DNA of 64,000 nucleotides from Rhodothermus marinus (GCF_009936275.1 NZ_AP019797.1:1541501-1605500); one strand, 5' to 3'; positions 47,252-55,820 are shown, numbered from the stretch's first letter. Numbers and translations are program-made. The notes: generated by a model from the letters alone, not told the origin.

Positions 47252-47643
47252 TGAGCAGCAGCATCCGGGTGCAGCGTGTGGGTAGTTTGCTCAAGCGCGA
47301 GCTGGCCGACATCCTGCAGTTTGAGTTCGGGGACCAGCTGCCGCCTATGACGACGGTCACCGACGTGCAGCCCACGCGGGACCTGTCGATCGCCAAAGTG
47401 TACGTGAGCATCTATGGTGCGCCCGAGCAGAAACGGGCAGCGTTCCGGCGGTTGCAGGAACTGACGCCTCAGATCCGCGCGGCACTGGCCCAGCGCATCC
47501 GCTACCAGCTCCGCTTCATGCCCGAGCTGCGTTTCGTCCTGGATGAGACCTTGGAGCGGGCACAGCGGGTCGAGGAGCTGCTGGCGCGCATCCGCGAAGA
47601 GCGGGCCCGCCGCGAAGATCAGCGCGAAGGACAGAGCTCCTGA
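47251..47643 (+). CDS. rbfA: Ribosome-binding factor A
   Basis: A small KH-fold factor that binds immature 30S subunits and helps 16S rRNA maturation, important in the cold. The 130-residue protein has the family pattern IRVQRVGSLLKRELADILQFE, then TTVTDVQPTRDLSIAKVYVSIYG, and LRFMPELRFVLDETLERAQRVEELL. The C-terminal tail is rich in Arg and Glu. It starts within the infB stop (TGATG) and ends three bases before truB. Confidence 0.95.
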   Translation: MSSSIRVQRVGSLLKRELADILQFEFGDQLPPMTTVTDVQPTRDLSIAKVYVSIYGAPEQKRAAFRRLQELTPQIRAALAQRIRYQLRFMPELRFVLDETLERAQRVEELLARIREERARREDQREGQSS

Positions 47644-47646
47644 TCC

Positions 47647-48396
47647 ATGCCTGTCCCGCTGCCGGAAAACTTCGACGCGCTGGTGCATGGCTATCCCCGG
47701 CTGCCCGAGCGATGGGATGCCGCCGTGCTCCTGATCGACAAGCCGAAAGGCATCACCTCCTTTGACGTGATCCGGCGGCTCCGGAAACTGCTGCGCGTGC
47801 GCAAGATCGGACATGCCGGCACGCTCGATCCCATGGCCACCGGCCTGCTGATCTGTCTGATCGGGCGGGCCACACGCTGGATGACACACTTTATGGCCCA
47901 GGAGAAGGAGTATGAGGGCGTCATGCGGCTCGGCGAAATCACGCCCTCGTACGACGCAGAAACCGAAGTGGTGGAGCGCAGGCCCTGGGAGCACCTGACC
48001 GACGAAGATCTGGAGCGTGCGCGCTGGCAATTCGTCGGCGAAATTGTGCAGCAGGTGCCGGCCTATTCAGCCGTCAAGGTGAAAGGCAAACGCCTGTACG
48101 AACAGGCCCGGGCCGGGAAAAAAGTCGAGCGCCCGAGCCGGCGCGTGCAGATTTACGCATTTGAACTGCTGGGGCGCAAAGGGCCCGATGTGGCCTTCCG
48201 GGTGTGCTGCTCAAAGGGCACGTACATCCGTAGCCTGGTGCACGACTTCGGCCAGGTGCTGGGGTGCGGCGCTCATCTCATCGAACTGCGGCGCACCCGA
48301 TCGGGACCGTATCGCGTTGAACAGGCCTGGACGCTGGAGGCGCTGCCCGCGGCGCTGCAAGCCCGGACATCATCCCAGCCGGAAAGAAAGTCATGA
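47647..48396 (+). CDS. truB: tRNA pseudouridine(55) synthase
   Basis: Makes pseudouridine 55 in the T-loop of tRNAs. The catalytic aspartate lies in KIGHAGTLDPMATGLLICLIGRATR, preceded by LLIDKPKGITSFDVIRRLRKLL and followed by YEGVMRLGEITPSYDAETEV and VQQVPAYSAVKVKGKRLYEQARAG. At 249 residues it is a compact form without a full PUA domain. The stop overlaps the ribF start by four bases. Confidence 0.95.
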   Translation: MPVPLPENFDALVHGYPRLPERWDAAVLLIDKPKGITSFDVIRRLRKLLRVRKIGHAGTLDPMATGLLICLIGRATRWMTHFMAQEKEYEGVMRLGEITPSYDAETEVVERRPWEHLTDEDLERARWQFVGEIVQQVPAYSAVKVKGKRLYEQARAGKKVERPSRRVQIYAFELLGRKGPDVAFRVCCSKGTYIRSLVHDFGQVLGCGAHLIELRRTRSGPYRVEQAWTLEALPAALQARTSSQPERKS

Positions 48397-49331
48397 AGTT
48401 CGAACGAGGCCTGGAACAGGTCGAGTACGACGCGCGCTCGGTCGTGACCGTCGGAACGTTCGACGGAGTGCACCGGGGGCATCAGGCCGTGTTGCAGTTT
48501 CTGATGGCGCGGGCGCGTGAGCGCGACGGTATCAGCACGGTGCTCAGCTTCGATCCACATCCGCGCGAAGTGTTGCGCGGCGAACCGGTGCCGCTGCTGA
48601 CGACGGTGGAGGAACGGGCCACGCTGCTGGAAGCACTGGGCATCGAGCGCTTTATCGTGCTGTCTTTTACGCCGGAACTGGCTGCCATGCCGGCCCGGCA
48701 GTTTGTCGAGGAAATCCTCGTACGCCGCATCGGCCTGCAGGCCATCTGCGTGGGCTACGACCACACGTTCGGTCGCAATCGGGAAGGGAACGTAGCCCTG
48801 CTACAGCAACTGGGACCGCAGTACGGATTTGCCGTCGATGTCATTCCACCGCAGGTGGTGGGAGACCGTACGGTCTCGTCCACGCTGATCCGGACCATTC
48901 TGCTGCGTGATGGAGACGTGCGGCAGGCGGCCGACTTGCTCGGCCGTCCCTACATGCTCCAGGCTACCGTTGTGCGCGGGGACGGCCGCGGACGGGTGCT
49001 GGGATTCCCGACGGCCAACCTGCATCCGAATCATCCGCGTAAACTGGTGCCGCGCAACGGCGTCTATGCCGTGCGGGTATGGCTGCCGGGCGAAGCCGAG
49101 CCGCGAGGTGGCATGATGAACATCGGCATGCGACCTACTTTTGCAGGCGACCGGCGCACGCTGGAGGTGCACGTGCTGGACTTCGAGGGCGACCTCTACG
49201 GTCAGCTTCTTCGGGTGGATTTCATCGAGCGGCTGCGGGACGAGCAGCGCTTCCCGTCGGTCGAGGCGCTCCGCGAGCAACTTTTTCGTGATCGGCAGCG
49301 TTGTATGGAAGTACTGCAGGCCTCGGTATGA
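48393..49331 (+). CDS. ribF: Bifunctional riboflavin kinase / FAD synthetase
   Basis: Converts riboflavin to FMN and then FAD. The N-terminal nucleotidyltransferase domain has TVGTFDGVHRGHQAVLQFL and VGYDHTFGRNREGNVALLQQL. The C-terminal riboflavin kinase domain has GRGRVLGFPTANLHPNHPRKLVPRNGVYAVRVWL and MNIGMRPTFAGDRRTLEVHVLDFEGDLYG. Its 312 residues match the family. It ends the rimP operon: a perfect terminator hairpin begins inside the last codons and spans the TGA. No FMN riboswitch is seen. Confidence 0.96.
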   Translation: MKFERGLEQVEYDARSVVTVGTFDGVHRGHQAVLQFLMARARERDGISTVLSFDPHPREVLRGEPVPLLTTVEERATLLEALGIERFIVLSFTPELAAMPARQFVEEILVRRIGLQAICVGYDHTFGRNREGNVALLQQLGPQYGFAVDVIPPQVVGDRTVSSTLIRTILLRDGDVRQAADLLGRPYMLQATVVRGDGRGRVLGFPTANLHPNHPRKLVPRNGVYAVRVWLPGEAEPRGGMMNIGMRPTFAGDRRTLEVHVLDFEGDLYGQLLRVDFIERLRDEQRFPSVEALREQLFRDRQRCMEVLQASV

Positions 49332-49343
49332 GGCCTGCTTTTT
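49316..49343 (+). terminator. Intrinsic terminator overlapping the ribF stop codon
   Basis: GCAGGCCTC (49316-49324) pairs perfectly with GAGGCCTGC (49330-49338), loop GGTAT, then TTTTT. The ribF TGA (49329-49331) lies inside the hairpin, so translating ribosomes could affect termination. Confidence 0.9.
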
Positions 49344-49377
49344 GACACGCGGCTTTACTCGGAGTTGCGGGTCAGCT

Positions 49378-49407
49378 TCTTTAGCATGGTATCAATCTAA
49401 AGAGGGG
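49378..49407 (+). promoter_or_regulatory. rpsO leader hairpin next to the ribosome-binding site
   Basis: TCTTTAG (49378-49384) pairs with CTAAAGA (49397-49403). The right arm runs directly into the Shine-Dalgarno AGAGGGG before the rpsO ATG at 49418. S15 leaders in several bacteria bind S15 and block translation, so an autoregulatory structure is likely here. Confidence 0.5.
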
Positions 49408-49417
49408 ACCACAGCAC

Positions 49418-49684
49418 ATGATCAGCAAGGAACTCAAGCGCGAACTGATTCGCAAGTACGGCGCCCACGAAAACGACACGGGCCGGCCGGAAGTCCAGAT
49501 TGCCATCTTCACGCACCGCATTAATGCGCTGACCGAGCACCTGCAGCGCCATCCCAAGGATTTTTCCACGCGCCGCGGCCTTTTGAAGCTGGTCGGCAAG
49601 CGGCGCCGCCTGCTCGACTATCTCATGCGCGAAGATTTCGAGCGCTACCGCGCAATTATTGAGGAGCTGGGCATTCGTAAGTAA
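49418..49684 (+). CDS. rpsO: 30S ribosomal protein S15
   Basis: A primary 16S rRNA-binding protein of the platform. The 88-residue sequence shows the full family pattern: [82 protein letters not shown]. The start is supported by the AGAGGGG site eleven bases upstream. rpsO followed by pnp is conserved in many bacteria. Confidence 0.98.
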   Translation: MISKELKRELIRKYGAHENDTGRPEVQIAIFTHRINALTEHLQRHPKDFSTRRGLLKLVGKRRRLLDYLMREDFERYRAIIEELGIRK

Positions 49685-49690
49685 AAGGGC

Positions 49691-49718
49691 CGGCGGCATC
49701 CCTGAGCGGATGCCGCCG
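49691..49718 (+). terminator. rpsO-pnp intergenic hairpin
   Basis: An eleven-base perfect stem (49691-49701 with 49708-49718, loop CTGAGC) with no strong T run. In E. coli a similar position carries the rpsO terminator and the RNase III site used in PNPase autoregulation; either role fits. Confidence 0.6.
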
Positions 49719-49765
49719 CGCTTATTGGGCCAACGGGCCCGCAAAAAACAGGGAAGAGAACGGTT

Positions 49766-52084
49766 ATGATGACGCAGGCAACCATTCACGAAATCGAATT
49801 CGCCCCGGGGAAGACGCTGCGGCTGGAGACGGGGCGTCTGGCCAAGCAGGCCAATGGGGCCGTGGTCGTCCGTCAGGGCGACACGATGGTGCTCTGCACG
49901 GCCGTGCTGGCCGACGAACCCAAGGAGGGGCAGAGCTTTTTCCCGCTGACGGTAGAATATCGCGAGAAATTTGCCGCCGGTGGCCGAATCCCAGGCGGCT
50001 TCATCAAGCGAGAGGGACGACCGACGGATAAAGAGATCCTCTCGTCGCGACTGATCGACCGGGCCATCCGACCGCTGTTTCCGGATGGCTTCTTCCACGA
50101 AGTGCAGATCATCTGCTACGTGATCTCGGCCGACGATCGGTACGACGCCGACGTGCTGGCCGGCACGGGCGCTTCGGCTGCCCTGTTGCTGGCTGGTGCG
50201 CCCTTCGACGGACCGATCGCCGAAGTGCGTGTGGGACGCATTGACGGCCAGTTTGTGGTTAACCCCACGCTCAAAGAACTCGAGCAGAGCGACATTAATC
50301 TGGTGGTGGCCGGTAAAGAGGACGCCATCGTGATGGTCGAGGGCGAGATGAAGGAGATCAGTGAGGAGGACATGCTCGAAGCCCTCGAGGTGGCGCACGA
50401 GGCCATCCGCAAGCTCTGCCGGGGCCAGCTCGAATTCGTGGAAGCGCACGGGCGTCCGGAACCCTTCCCGTACCAGACGACCACGCTTCCGGAGGAGCTG
50501 ATCGACCGCGTGCGGGAACTGGCCGTGCCGAAGCTGGAAGCGCACCTGCGCGCACCCTACGAGAAGCAGACCTTCTACGAAGGACTGGAGCAGATCGGTG
50601 AAGAGACGGTCGCGGCCCTGCTGGGCACGACCGACGCGGAAGGTAACCAGGTGCTGGCCGAAGCCACACCCGAGGGGTGGACGGCCGACCAGATCCGCAA
50701 GGCGGTCTCGCAGGTGACCCGCGAGGTCATGCGCCAGATGATCCTGCGCGAAGGGCGCCGGATCGACGGCCGCGGCCTGGACGAAATCCGGCCGATCTGG
50801 ATGGAGGTAGGCTATCTGCCCCGCGTGCACGGCTCGGCCATCTTCACGCGTGGCGAAACGCAGGTGCTGGCCTCCGTGACGCTGGGCACGTCGAAAGACG
50901 TGCAGATGATCGACCAGATCTTCGTCCAGGGCGACAAGCGGTTCTTCCTGCACTACGAGTTTCCGCCCTTCTGCACGGGCGAGATTCGCTTCCTGCGTGG
51001 ACCGGGACGGCGCGAGATCGGCCACGGCTATCTGGCCGAGCGGGCGCTGGCCGCCATGCTGCCGGACGAATCGTCGTTCCCCTATACGATCCGCGTCAAT
51101 GCCGACGTGCTGGAGTCGAACGGCTCCTCGTCGATGGCCAGCGTATGTGCCGGCTCGCTGGCGCTCATGGACGCCGGCGTGCCCGTCAAGAAGCACGTGG
51201 CCGGCGTGGCCATGGGCCTGATCAAAGAAGGCGACCAGGTGGCCATCCTGACCGACATCCTCGGCACCGAAGACCACCTGGGCGACATGGACTTCAAGGT
51301 GGCCGGCACGCGCGATGGCATCACGGCCTGCCAGATGGACATCAAGATCGGCGGGCTGACGCGGGAGATCATGCAACGCGCGCTGGAGCAGGCACGCCGC
51401 GCCCGGATGTACATCCTGGATCTGATGGAACAGACCATCGAGGCGCCGCGCCCGGACCTGTCGCCCTACGCACCGCGTCTGACGCAGATCACGATCGATC
51501 CGGAGTTCATCGGCGCCGTGATCGGTCCGGGAGGCCGTGTGGTACAGGGCATCCAGCGCGAAACGAACACCACGATCGAGATCGAGGAGCGCGACGGCGT
51601 GGGCGTGGTCACCGTGGCGGCCACGAACCAGGAGAACGCCCAGCGTGCCATCGAGATGATCAAGCAGATCGTGGCCGTGCCCGAGGTGGGCGCCGAGTAC
51701 GAGGGCATCGTGCGCAGCATCCAGAGCTTCGGCGCCATCGTGGAGATCATGCCTGGCAAAGAAGGGCTGCTCCACATCTCGGAACTGGACCACGGCTACG
51801 TGAAGGACATCCACGACTACCTGAAGGTCGGCGACAAGGTCCGCGTCAAGTTGATCGAAATCCGCGAGGATGGCAAGCTGCGGCTCAGCCGCAAGGCCTT
51901 CCTGCCGCCGCCGGAGCCCGAAGCGAAAAACGGCGAACCGGCACGGGAGCAGGCGAGCGCCGAGCGGAGCGGGCCGCCGCGTGATCACGCTTCCGGACGC
52001 TCTCATGGGCCCGGACACGGTCGCGGAGGCCGGAGCGGACGGGGGCGCGGACCGGATCGCGGACGCGGTGGACGCCGTCGCTAA
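49766..52084 (+). CDS. pnp: Polynucleotide phosphorylase
   Basis: A 3'-5' exoribonuclease that degrades RNA by phosphorolysis and can add tails. Two RNase PH-like domains are present: about 5-230 with FAPGKTLRLETGRLAKQANGAVVVRQGDTMVL, and about 315-545 with GRRIDGRGLDEIRPIW...THGSAIFTRGETQVLASVTLG-type residues and SVCAGSLALMDAGVPVKKHVAGVAMGLI. A KH domain (FIGAVIGPGGRVVQGIQRETNTTIEIEE) and an S1 domain (EYEGIVRSIQSFGAIVEIMPGKEGLLHISELDHGY) follow. The last 50 residues are an Arg/Gly-rich tail. ATG at 49766 or 49769. Confidence 0.97.
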   Translation: MMTQATIHEIEFAPGKTLRLETGRLAKQANGAVVVRQGDTMVLCTAVLADEPKEGQSFFPLTVEYREKFAAGGRIPGGFIKREGRPTDKEILSSRLIDRAIRPLFPDGFFHEVQIICYVISADDRYDADVLAGTGASAALLLAGAPFDGPIAEVRVGRIDGQFVVNPTLKELEQSDINLVVAGKEDAIVMVEGEMKEISEEDMLEALEVAHEAIRKLCRGQLEFVEAHGRPEPFPYQTTTLPEELIDRVRELAVPKLEAHLRAPYEKQTFYEGLEQIGEETVAALLGTTDAEGNQVLAEATPEGWTADQIRKAVSQVTREVMRQMILREGRRIDGRGLDEIRPIWMEVGYLPRVHGSAIFTRGETQVLASVTLGTSKDVQMIDQIFVQGDKRFFLHYEFPPFCTGEIRFLRGPGRREIGHGYLAERALAAMLPDESSFPYTIRVNADVLESNGSSSMASVCAGSLALMDAGVPVKKHVAGVAMGLIKEGDQVAILTDILGTEDHLGDMDFKVAGTRDGITACQMDIKIGGLTREIMQRALEQARRARMYILDLMEQTIEAPRPDLSPYAPRLTQITIDPEFIGAVIGPGGRVVQGIQRETNTTIEIEERDGVGVVTVAATNQENAQRAIEMIKQIVAVPEVGAEYEGIVRSIQSFGAIVEIMPGKEGLLHISELDHGYVKDIHDYLKVGDKVRVKLIEIREDGKLRLSRKAFLPPPEPEAKNGEPAREQASAERSGPPRDHASGRSHGPGHGRGGRSGRGRGPDRGRGGRRR

Positions 52085-52114
52085 ACGCCAAACCGAACGC
52101 AGGATGCGTAGAGG

Positions 52115-52144
52115 AGGCGGGGGCTGATTGCTCTCGCCTTTTTT
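52115..52144 (+). terminator. Intrinsic terminator after pnp
   Basis: AGGCGGGGGC (52115-52124) pairs with GCTCTCGCCT (52130-52139), including two G-T pairs, loop TGATT, then TTTTTT. Confidence 0.85.
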
Positions 52145-52173
52145 GTGTAGGCGTAAGCAACACGAAAGAAGCG

Positions 52174-53430
52174 ATGTCGGTGAAAGTTGTAGCAGATACC
52201 GTTACCTACCAGAAGACGGTGCTGCCCTGTGGGCTGCGCATCGTGACCGAAACGATTCCCTCGGTGCGCTCGGTGGCCGTCGGTCTCTGGGTGGATGTGG
52301 GGAGTCGGGACGAAGCCGAGGAAGAGGCCGGCATCACGCATTTCATCGAACACATGGTGTTCAAAGGCACCGAGCGACGCCGCACGCACCAGATCGCCCA
52401 GCGCATCGAGTACGTCGGCGGCTACCTGAACGCCTTTACCACGAAAGAGCATACCTGCTACTACGTGCGGGTGCTGGATGAATACCTGGATCGGGCACTG
52501 GACACGCTGATCGATCTGGCTTTCCGGCCGCGCTTCCCGGAGCGCGAAATCGAAAAGGAGAAAGAAGTAATCCTTGAAGAGATGAAGATGTACGAGGACA
52601 CACCCGACGAGTACATCTTCGATCTCTTCGAAGAACTGGTCTATGCCGGGCATCCGCTGGGACGGCCGATTGTGGGACGGGAGGAGACGGTGCGCTCGTT
52701 TACCCGGGCCATGCTGCTGGATTTTATGGCGCGGCATTACACGCCGGATCGTATGGTGCTGGCGGCGGCCGGACGCCTGACGCATGAACGGGTGGTGGCC
52801 CTGACGGAACGGCTGTTGCGAGGGGTGGCGTTGCGTCCGACCAACCACCGGCAGCGACAACCGGTGCCGCCTTACCGCCCCGGCGAGCGCGTCGAGCGGC
52901 GCAGCGTGCAACAGGCGCATCTGGTGCTGGGCGGGCGCGGGTACGACCTGCACCATCCGCACCGCGCCGCGCTTACCGTGCTCAACACGATCCTGGGGGG
53001 CGGTATGTCGAGCCGGCTCAATCAGAACATCCGGGAGCGGTACGGTTACTGCTACAACATCTATTCGTTTGTCAACCTGCACTCGGATGTCGGCGACTGG
53101 GGCGTCTATATGGGAACGGACCCCCGGCGGGTGTCGCGGGCCGAGCAGCTCATCCGGCGCGAGCTGGAGCGGCTGGTGCAGGAGCCGGTGGGGCGGCGTG
53201 TGCTGACGCACGCCAAGAACCAGGTCAAGGGGACGCTGATGCTGGGGCAGGAGAACATGAGCAGCCGGATGATGCGCTTGGGGCGGCAGGAGCTGTATTT
53301 CGGTCGCTATTACAGCCTGGACGAAGCGCTACAGGAAGTAGATCGGGTGACGGCCGAGGAGGTGCAGGCGGTGGCGCGTGAGTTGTTTGCCGAGCAGCCG
53401 TATTCGAAGGTAGTGTTATTGCCGGAATAG
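52174..53430 (+). CDS. M16-family zinc metallopeptidase
   Basis: A 418-residue insulinase/processing-peptidase-type enzyme. The inverted zinc motif HxxEH is in GITHFIEHMVFKGTERRRTHQIAQRIEYVGGYLNAFTTKEHTCYY. The second half repeats the fold (HLVLGGRGYDLHHPHRAALTVLNTILGGGMSSRLNQNIRERYGYCYNIYSF). No signal peptide is seen, so a cytoplasmic role in peptide turnover is likely. It starts 30 bases after the pnp terminator, a neighbour often found after pnp in other bacteria. Confidence 0.93.
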   Translation: MSVKVVADTVTYQKTVLPCGLRIVTETIPSVRSVAVGLWVDVGSRDEAEEEAGITHFIEHMVFKGTERRRTHQIAQRIEYVGGYLNAFTTKEHTCYYVRVLDEYLDRALDTLIDLAFRPRFPEREIEKEKEVILEEMKMYEDTPDEYIFDLFEELVYAGHPLGRPIVGREETVRSFTRAMLLDFMARHYTPDRMVLAAAGRLTHERVVALTERLLRGVALRPTNHRQRQPVPPYRPGERVERRSVQQAHLVLGGRGYDLHHPHRAALTVLNTILGGGMSSRLNQNIRERYGYCYNIYSFVNLHSDVGDWGVYMGTDPRRVSRAEQLIRRELERLVQEPVGRRVLTHAKNQVKGTLMLGQENMSSRMMRLGRQELYFGRYYSLDEALQEVDRVTAEEVQAVARELFAEQPYSKVVLLPE

Positions 53431-53446
53431 TCTGGCGGAAGGGGCT

Positions 53447-53476
53447 TTTGCAGGCTCGGATTATTTCGTAGCTTTG
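53447..53476 (+). promoter_or_regulatory. Bacteroidota-type promoter of the galE-scpA operon
   Basis: TTTG (53447-53450), 18 bases, then TAGCTTTG (53469-53476), an exact TAnnTTTG. The transcript would begin near 53483, placing the repeated CCGTTATTGCAATGC motif in the 5' leader. Confidence 0.6.
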
Positions 53477-53492
53477 GGCAAGATTCTGTCAA

Positions 53493-53514
53493 CAAAATCC
53501 GTTATTGCAATGCA
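53493..53514 (+). repeat. Dispersed CCGTTATTGCAATGC motif, galE copy
   Basis: 22 bases identical to the prfB copy at 39745-39766; the galE ATG (53510) is inside it. Upstream bases (GTC followed by an A/T-rich stretch) are also similar. Confidence 0.85.
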
Positions 53515-54442
53515 AAAAGTGCTGGTAACTGGAGGCGCCGGCTTTATCGGATCGCACGTAGCCGACGCCCTGCTAGAAAGGGGATACGAGGTGCACATTC
53601 TGGACGACTTCTCTTCGGGACGTGAAGAAAACGTGCCGGCCGGAGCCGTGGTCCATCGGATGGACGTCCGGGATGAGGCCGTGGCCGATCTGTTTGCGCG
53701 TGAGCGGTTTCCGATTTTGATCCATCACGCTGCGCAGATGGACGTGCGCCGCTCGGTGGCTGATCCCAAATTCGATGCGGACGTCAACATCATGGGACTG
53801 CTGAACCTGATGGAAGCCGGGCGGCAACACGGCCTGCAGAAGGTGATCTTCGCCTCGACGGGCGGGGCCATTTACGGTGAGCCGGACTACGTGCCCCAGG
53901 ACGAAGACCACCCGGTGCGGCCACTTTCGCCTTACGGCATCACGAAGCTGGCTTCTGAAAAGTACCTCTACTTCTACGAGCAACAGTACGGCATCCCGTA
54001 CGTCGCGCTGCGCTACGCGAACGTGTACGGCCCCCGGCAGAACCCCCACGGAGAAGCCGGCGTGGTGGCCATCTTCACGCAGCGCATGCTCGAGGGTAAG
54101 CAGCCGGTCATCTACGGCTCGGGCGAGCAGACGCGCGACTTCGTGTACGTCGGCGACGTGGTGGAAGCGAATCTTGCCGCACTGGCCTATCCGGGCTCGG
54201 GAGTGTTCAACATTGGAACGGGCATCGAGACCAGCGTCAACCAGCTTTTCCGCACGCTTCGGGATCTGATCAACCCCGAAGTGCCCGAAGTGCATGGCGA
54301 GGCCAAGCCGGGCGAACAGCAGCGCAGCGTGCTGGGCTACGAACGGGCTCGCCGCGAGCTGGGCTGGGAGCCCCGGGTGTCGCTGCAGGAAGGACTCCGG
54401 CGCACGGTGGAGTGGTTCCGCGCGCGGGTGACCGTCGGCTGA
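53510..54442 (+). CDS. galE: NAD-dependent epimerase (UDP-glucose 4-epimerase type)
   Basis: An extended short-chain dehydrogenase acting on nucleotide sugars for cell-surface polysaccharide. The NAD motif is VLVTGGAGFIGSHVADALLERGYEVHILDDFSSG; the catalytic set is IFASTGGAIYGEPDYVPQDEDHPVRPLSPYGITKLASEKYL (Tyr-x-x-x-Lys). Substrate-binding YGPRQNPHGEAGVVAIF is present. The 310-residue length is that of the archaeal/thermophile GalE class, so epimerisation of UDP-glucose or UDP-GlcNAc are both possible. The ATG at 53510 puts the NAD motif at the N terminus. scpA follows after three bases. Confidence 0.88.
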   Translation: MQKVLVTGGAGFIGSHVADALLERGYEVHILDDFSSGREENVPAGAVVHRMDVRDEAVADLFARERFPILIHHAAQMDVRRSVADPKFDADVNIMGLLNLMEAGRQHGLQKVIFASTGGAIYGEPDYVPQDEDHPVRPLSPYGITKLASEKYLYFYEQQYGIPYVALRYANVYGPRQNPHGEAGVVAIFTQRMLEGKQPVIYGSGEQTRDFVYVGDVVEANLAALAYPGSGVFNIGTGIETSVNQLFRTLRDLINPEVPEVHGEAKPGEQQRSVLGYERARRELGWEPRVSLQEGLRRTVEWFRARVTVG

Positions 54443-54445
54443 ACC

Positions 54446-55198
54446 ATGTATCGCGTTCGGCTTCCCGTCTTCGAAGGTCCCCTGGACCTGCTGCTTTACT
54501 TCATCCGACGGGATGAGCTGGACATCTACGACATTCCGGTCGCCCGCATTGCCGACGAGTTTCTGGCCTATGTGCGCCTGATGGAGGAGCTTGACCTGGA
54601 CGGTGTGGGGGACTTTCTGTACCTGGCCGCCGTGCTGCTCCATATCAAGGCGCAGATGCTGCTGCCGCGCCCGCCAGCGCCGGCCGACAACGAAGCGGAG
54701 CCGGCCGATCCCCGCCAGGAGCTGGTGGAGCGGCTCCTGAATTACCTGCGCTATAAGGACGCTGCCGGACGGCTGGATGCGCAGGTCGAGGCGCGGCAGC
54801 AGCTCTACACGCGGGGCGCAGCGGCCGGGGCAGGGGATGAAGTGGCTGAGCAGGGACCGCCGCCGCTGGCGCCGGTACCCCTGTTTGAGTTGCTGGATGC
54901 ATTGCGGAGAGTGCTGGAGCGTCGGGTCGAACCGCCAGCGCATACCGTCCGGCGAGAGATCTACAGTGTGGAGGCGCAGATGGATTACGTGCAGGCGCAG
55001 CTGCAGGACGGCCGGGCGCGTCCGTTCGGGGAGCTGGTGGCCGGGCGTCCGCGTGGATTCGTGATCGCCACGTTTCTGGCCGTGCTGGAGCTGGCCCGGC
55101 AGGGCAGGATATGGATTCGGTTGCTGGACGGCCGGGAAGATTTTCTGGTGGAAGCCTGCGAAGCAACGGCGATGGAGGAGGCCGATGTTGCAGCCTGA
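54446..55198 (+). CDS. scpA: Segregation and condensation protein A
   Basis: Kleisin subunit of the SMC-ScpAB condensin. The N-terminal domain reads YRVRLPVFEGPLDLLLYFIRRDELDIYDIPVARIADEFLAYVRLMEELDLDGVGDFLYLAAVLLHIKAQMLLPRP, a textbook ScpA start. The C-terminal winged helix that binds the SMC head is in RRVEPPAHTVRREIYSVEAQMDYVQAQL...VIATFLAVLELARQGRIWI. At 250 residues it is normal. The stop overlaps the scpB start by 14 bases, so the two condensin subunits are co-translated. Confidence 0.95.
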   Translation: MYRVRLPVFEGPLDLLLYFIRRDELDIYDIPVARIADEFLAYVRLMEELDLDGVGDFLYLAAVLLHIKAQMLLPRPPAPADNEAEPADPRQELVERLLNYLRYKDAAGRLDAQVEARQQLYTRGAAAGAGDEVAEQGPPPLAPVPLFELLDALRRVLERRVEPPAHTVRREIYSVEAQMDYVQAQLQDGRARPFGELVAGRPRGFVIATFLAVLELARQGRIWIRLLDGREDFLVEACEATAMEEADVAA

Positions 55199-55820
55199 GC
55201 GCAATGGAATGGCGGCCACGCCGCTGATGCAGGGGATCGAGGCGTTGCTGTTTGTGGCCGATGCGCCGCTTTCGGCCGAAGAGCTGGCCGCGCTATGGGA
55301 GCGGGCCTACGGCACGCGGCCGGAGGCCGGAGAGATCGAGCAGGCCATCGCGGCGCTCAACGACGTGTATGAAAAGACCGGCCGCGTTTTCCGGATTTAT
55401 CGCTGGGGGGGCGGTTTTCGGCTGGCCACGATGGCTTCAGTAAGTCCGTTATTGCAATGCTACAAACAACAGGAAGTCAAACTATCTCAGACACTGCTCG
55501 AAACGCTCGCGATCATCGCCTATCGCCAACCGATTACCAAACCTGAAATCGACCACATTCGTGGGGTCAACTCCGACTATGCCATTCGACGACTGCAGGA
55601 ACTGGAGTTGATCGAAATAAAAGGGCGCAGCGATACGGTCGGACGGCCGTTGCTGTACGGTACCACGCGACGTTTTCTGGAGCACTTCGGGCTGAACAGC
55701 TTGGATGATCTCCCGGAGCTGCCGGAACTGCAACAACTGCTCGAAAATCCGGAGATCCAGCGCGAGCATCTGCGCCTGCTGTATCCCCTTGAACCCGAGC
55801 AGGACGAACCTTCCGAATAG
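55185..55820 (+). CDS. scpB: Segregation and condensation protein B
   Basis: A winged-helix dimer that binds the ScpA linker. The first winged helix (about 10-90) has LMQGIEALLFVADAPLSAEELAALWER and FRIYRWGGGFRLAT; the second (about 105-180) has LSQTLLETLAIIAYRQPITKPEIDHIRGVNSDYAIRRLQELELIEIKGRSDTVGRPLLYGTTRRFLEHFGLNSLDDLPEL. At 211 residues it is complete. The loop between the domains (about residues 84-105, 55435-55505) is coded by an unusually AT-rich stretch that contains a copy of the CCGTTATTGCAATGC motif. Confidence 0.95.
   Translation: MLQPERNGMAATPLMQGIEALLFVADAPLSAEELAALWERAYGTRPEAGEIEQAIAALNDVYEKTGRVFRIYRWGGGFRLATMASVSPLLQCYKQQEVKLSQTLLETLAIIAYRQPITKPEIDHIRGVNSDYAIRRLQELELIEIKGRSDTVGRPLLYGTTRRFLEHFGLNSLDDLPELPELQQLLENPEIQREHLRLLYPLEPEQDEPSE
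55445..55460 (+). repeat. Dispersed CCGTTATTGCAATGC motif, scpB-internal copy
   Basis: TCCGTTATTGCAATGC, 16 bases identical to the prfB and galE copies, lies inside the scpB coding frame where it reads SPLLQC. Its ATG is out of frame with scpB. Confidence 0.8.

Noticed and set aside
48393-49331. Possible FMN riboswitch for ribF
   Set aside because: ribF starts inside truB with no leader, and no conserved FMN-aptamer sequence is seen in the operon.
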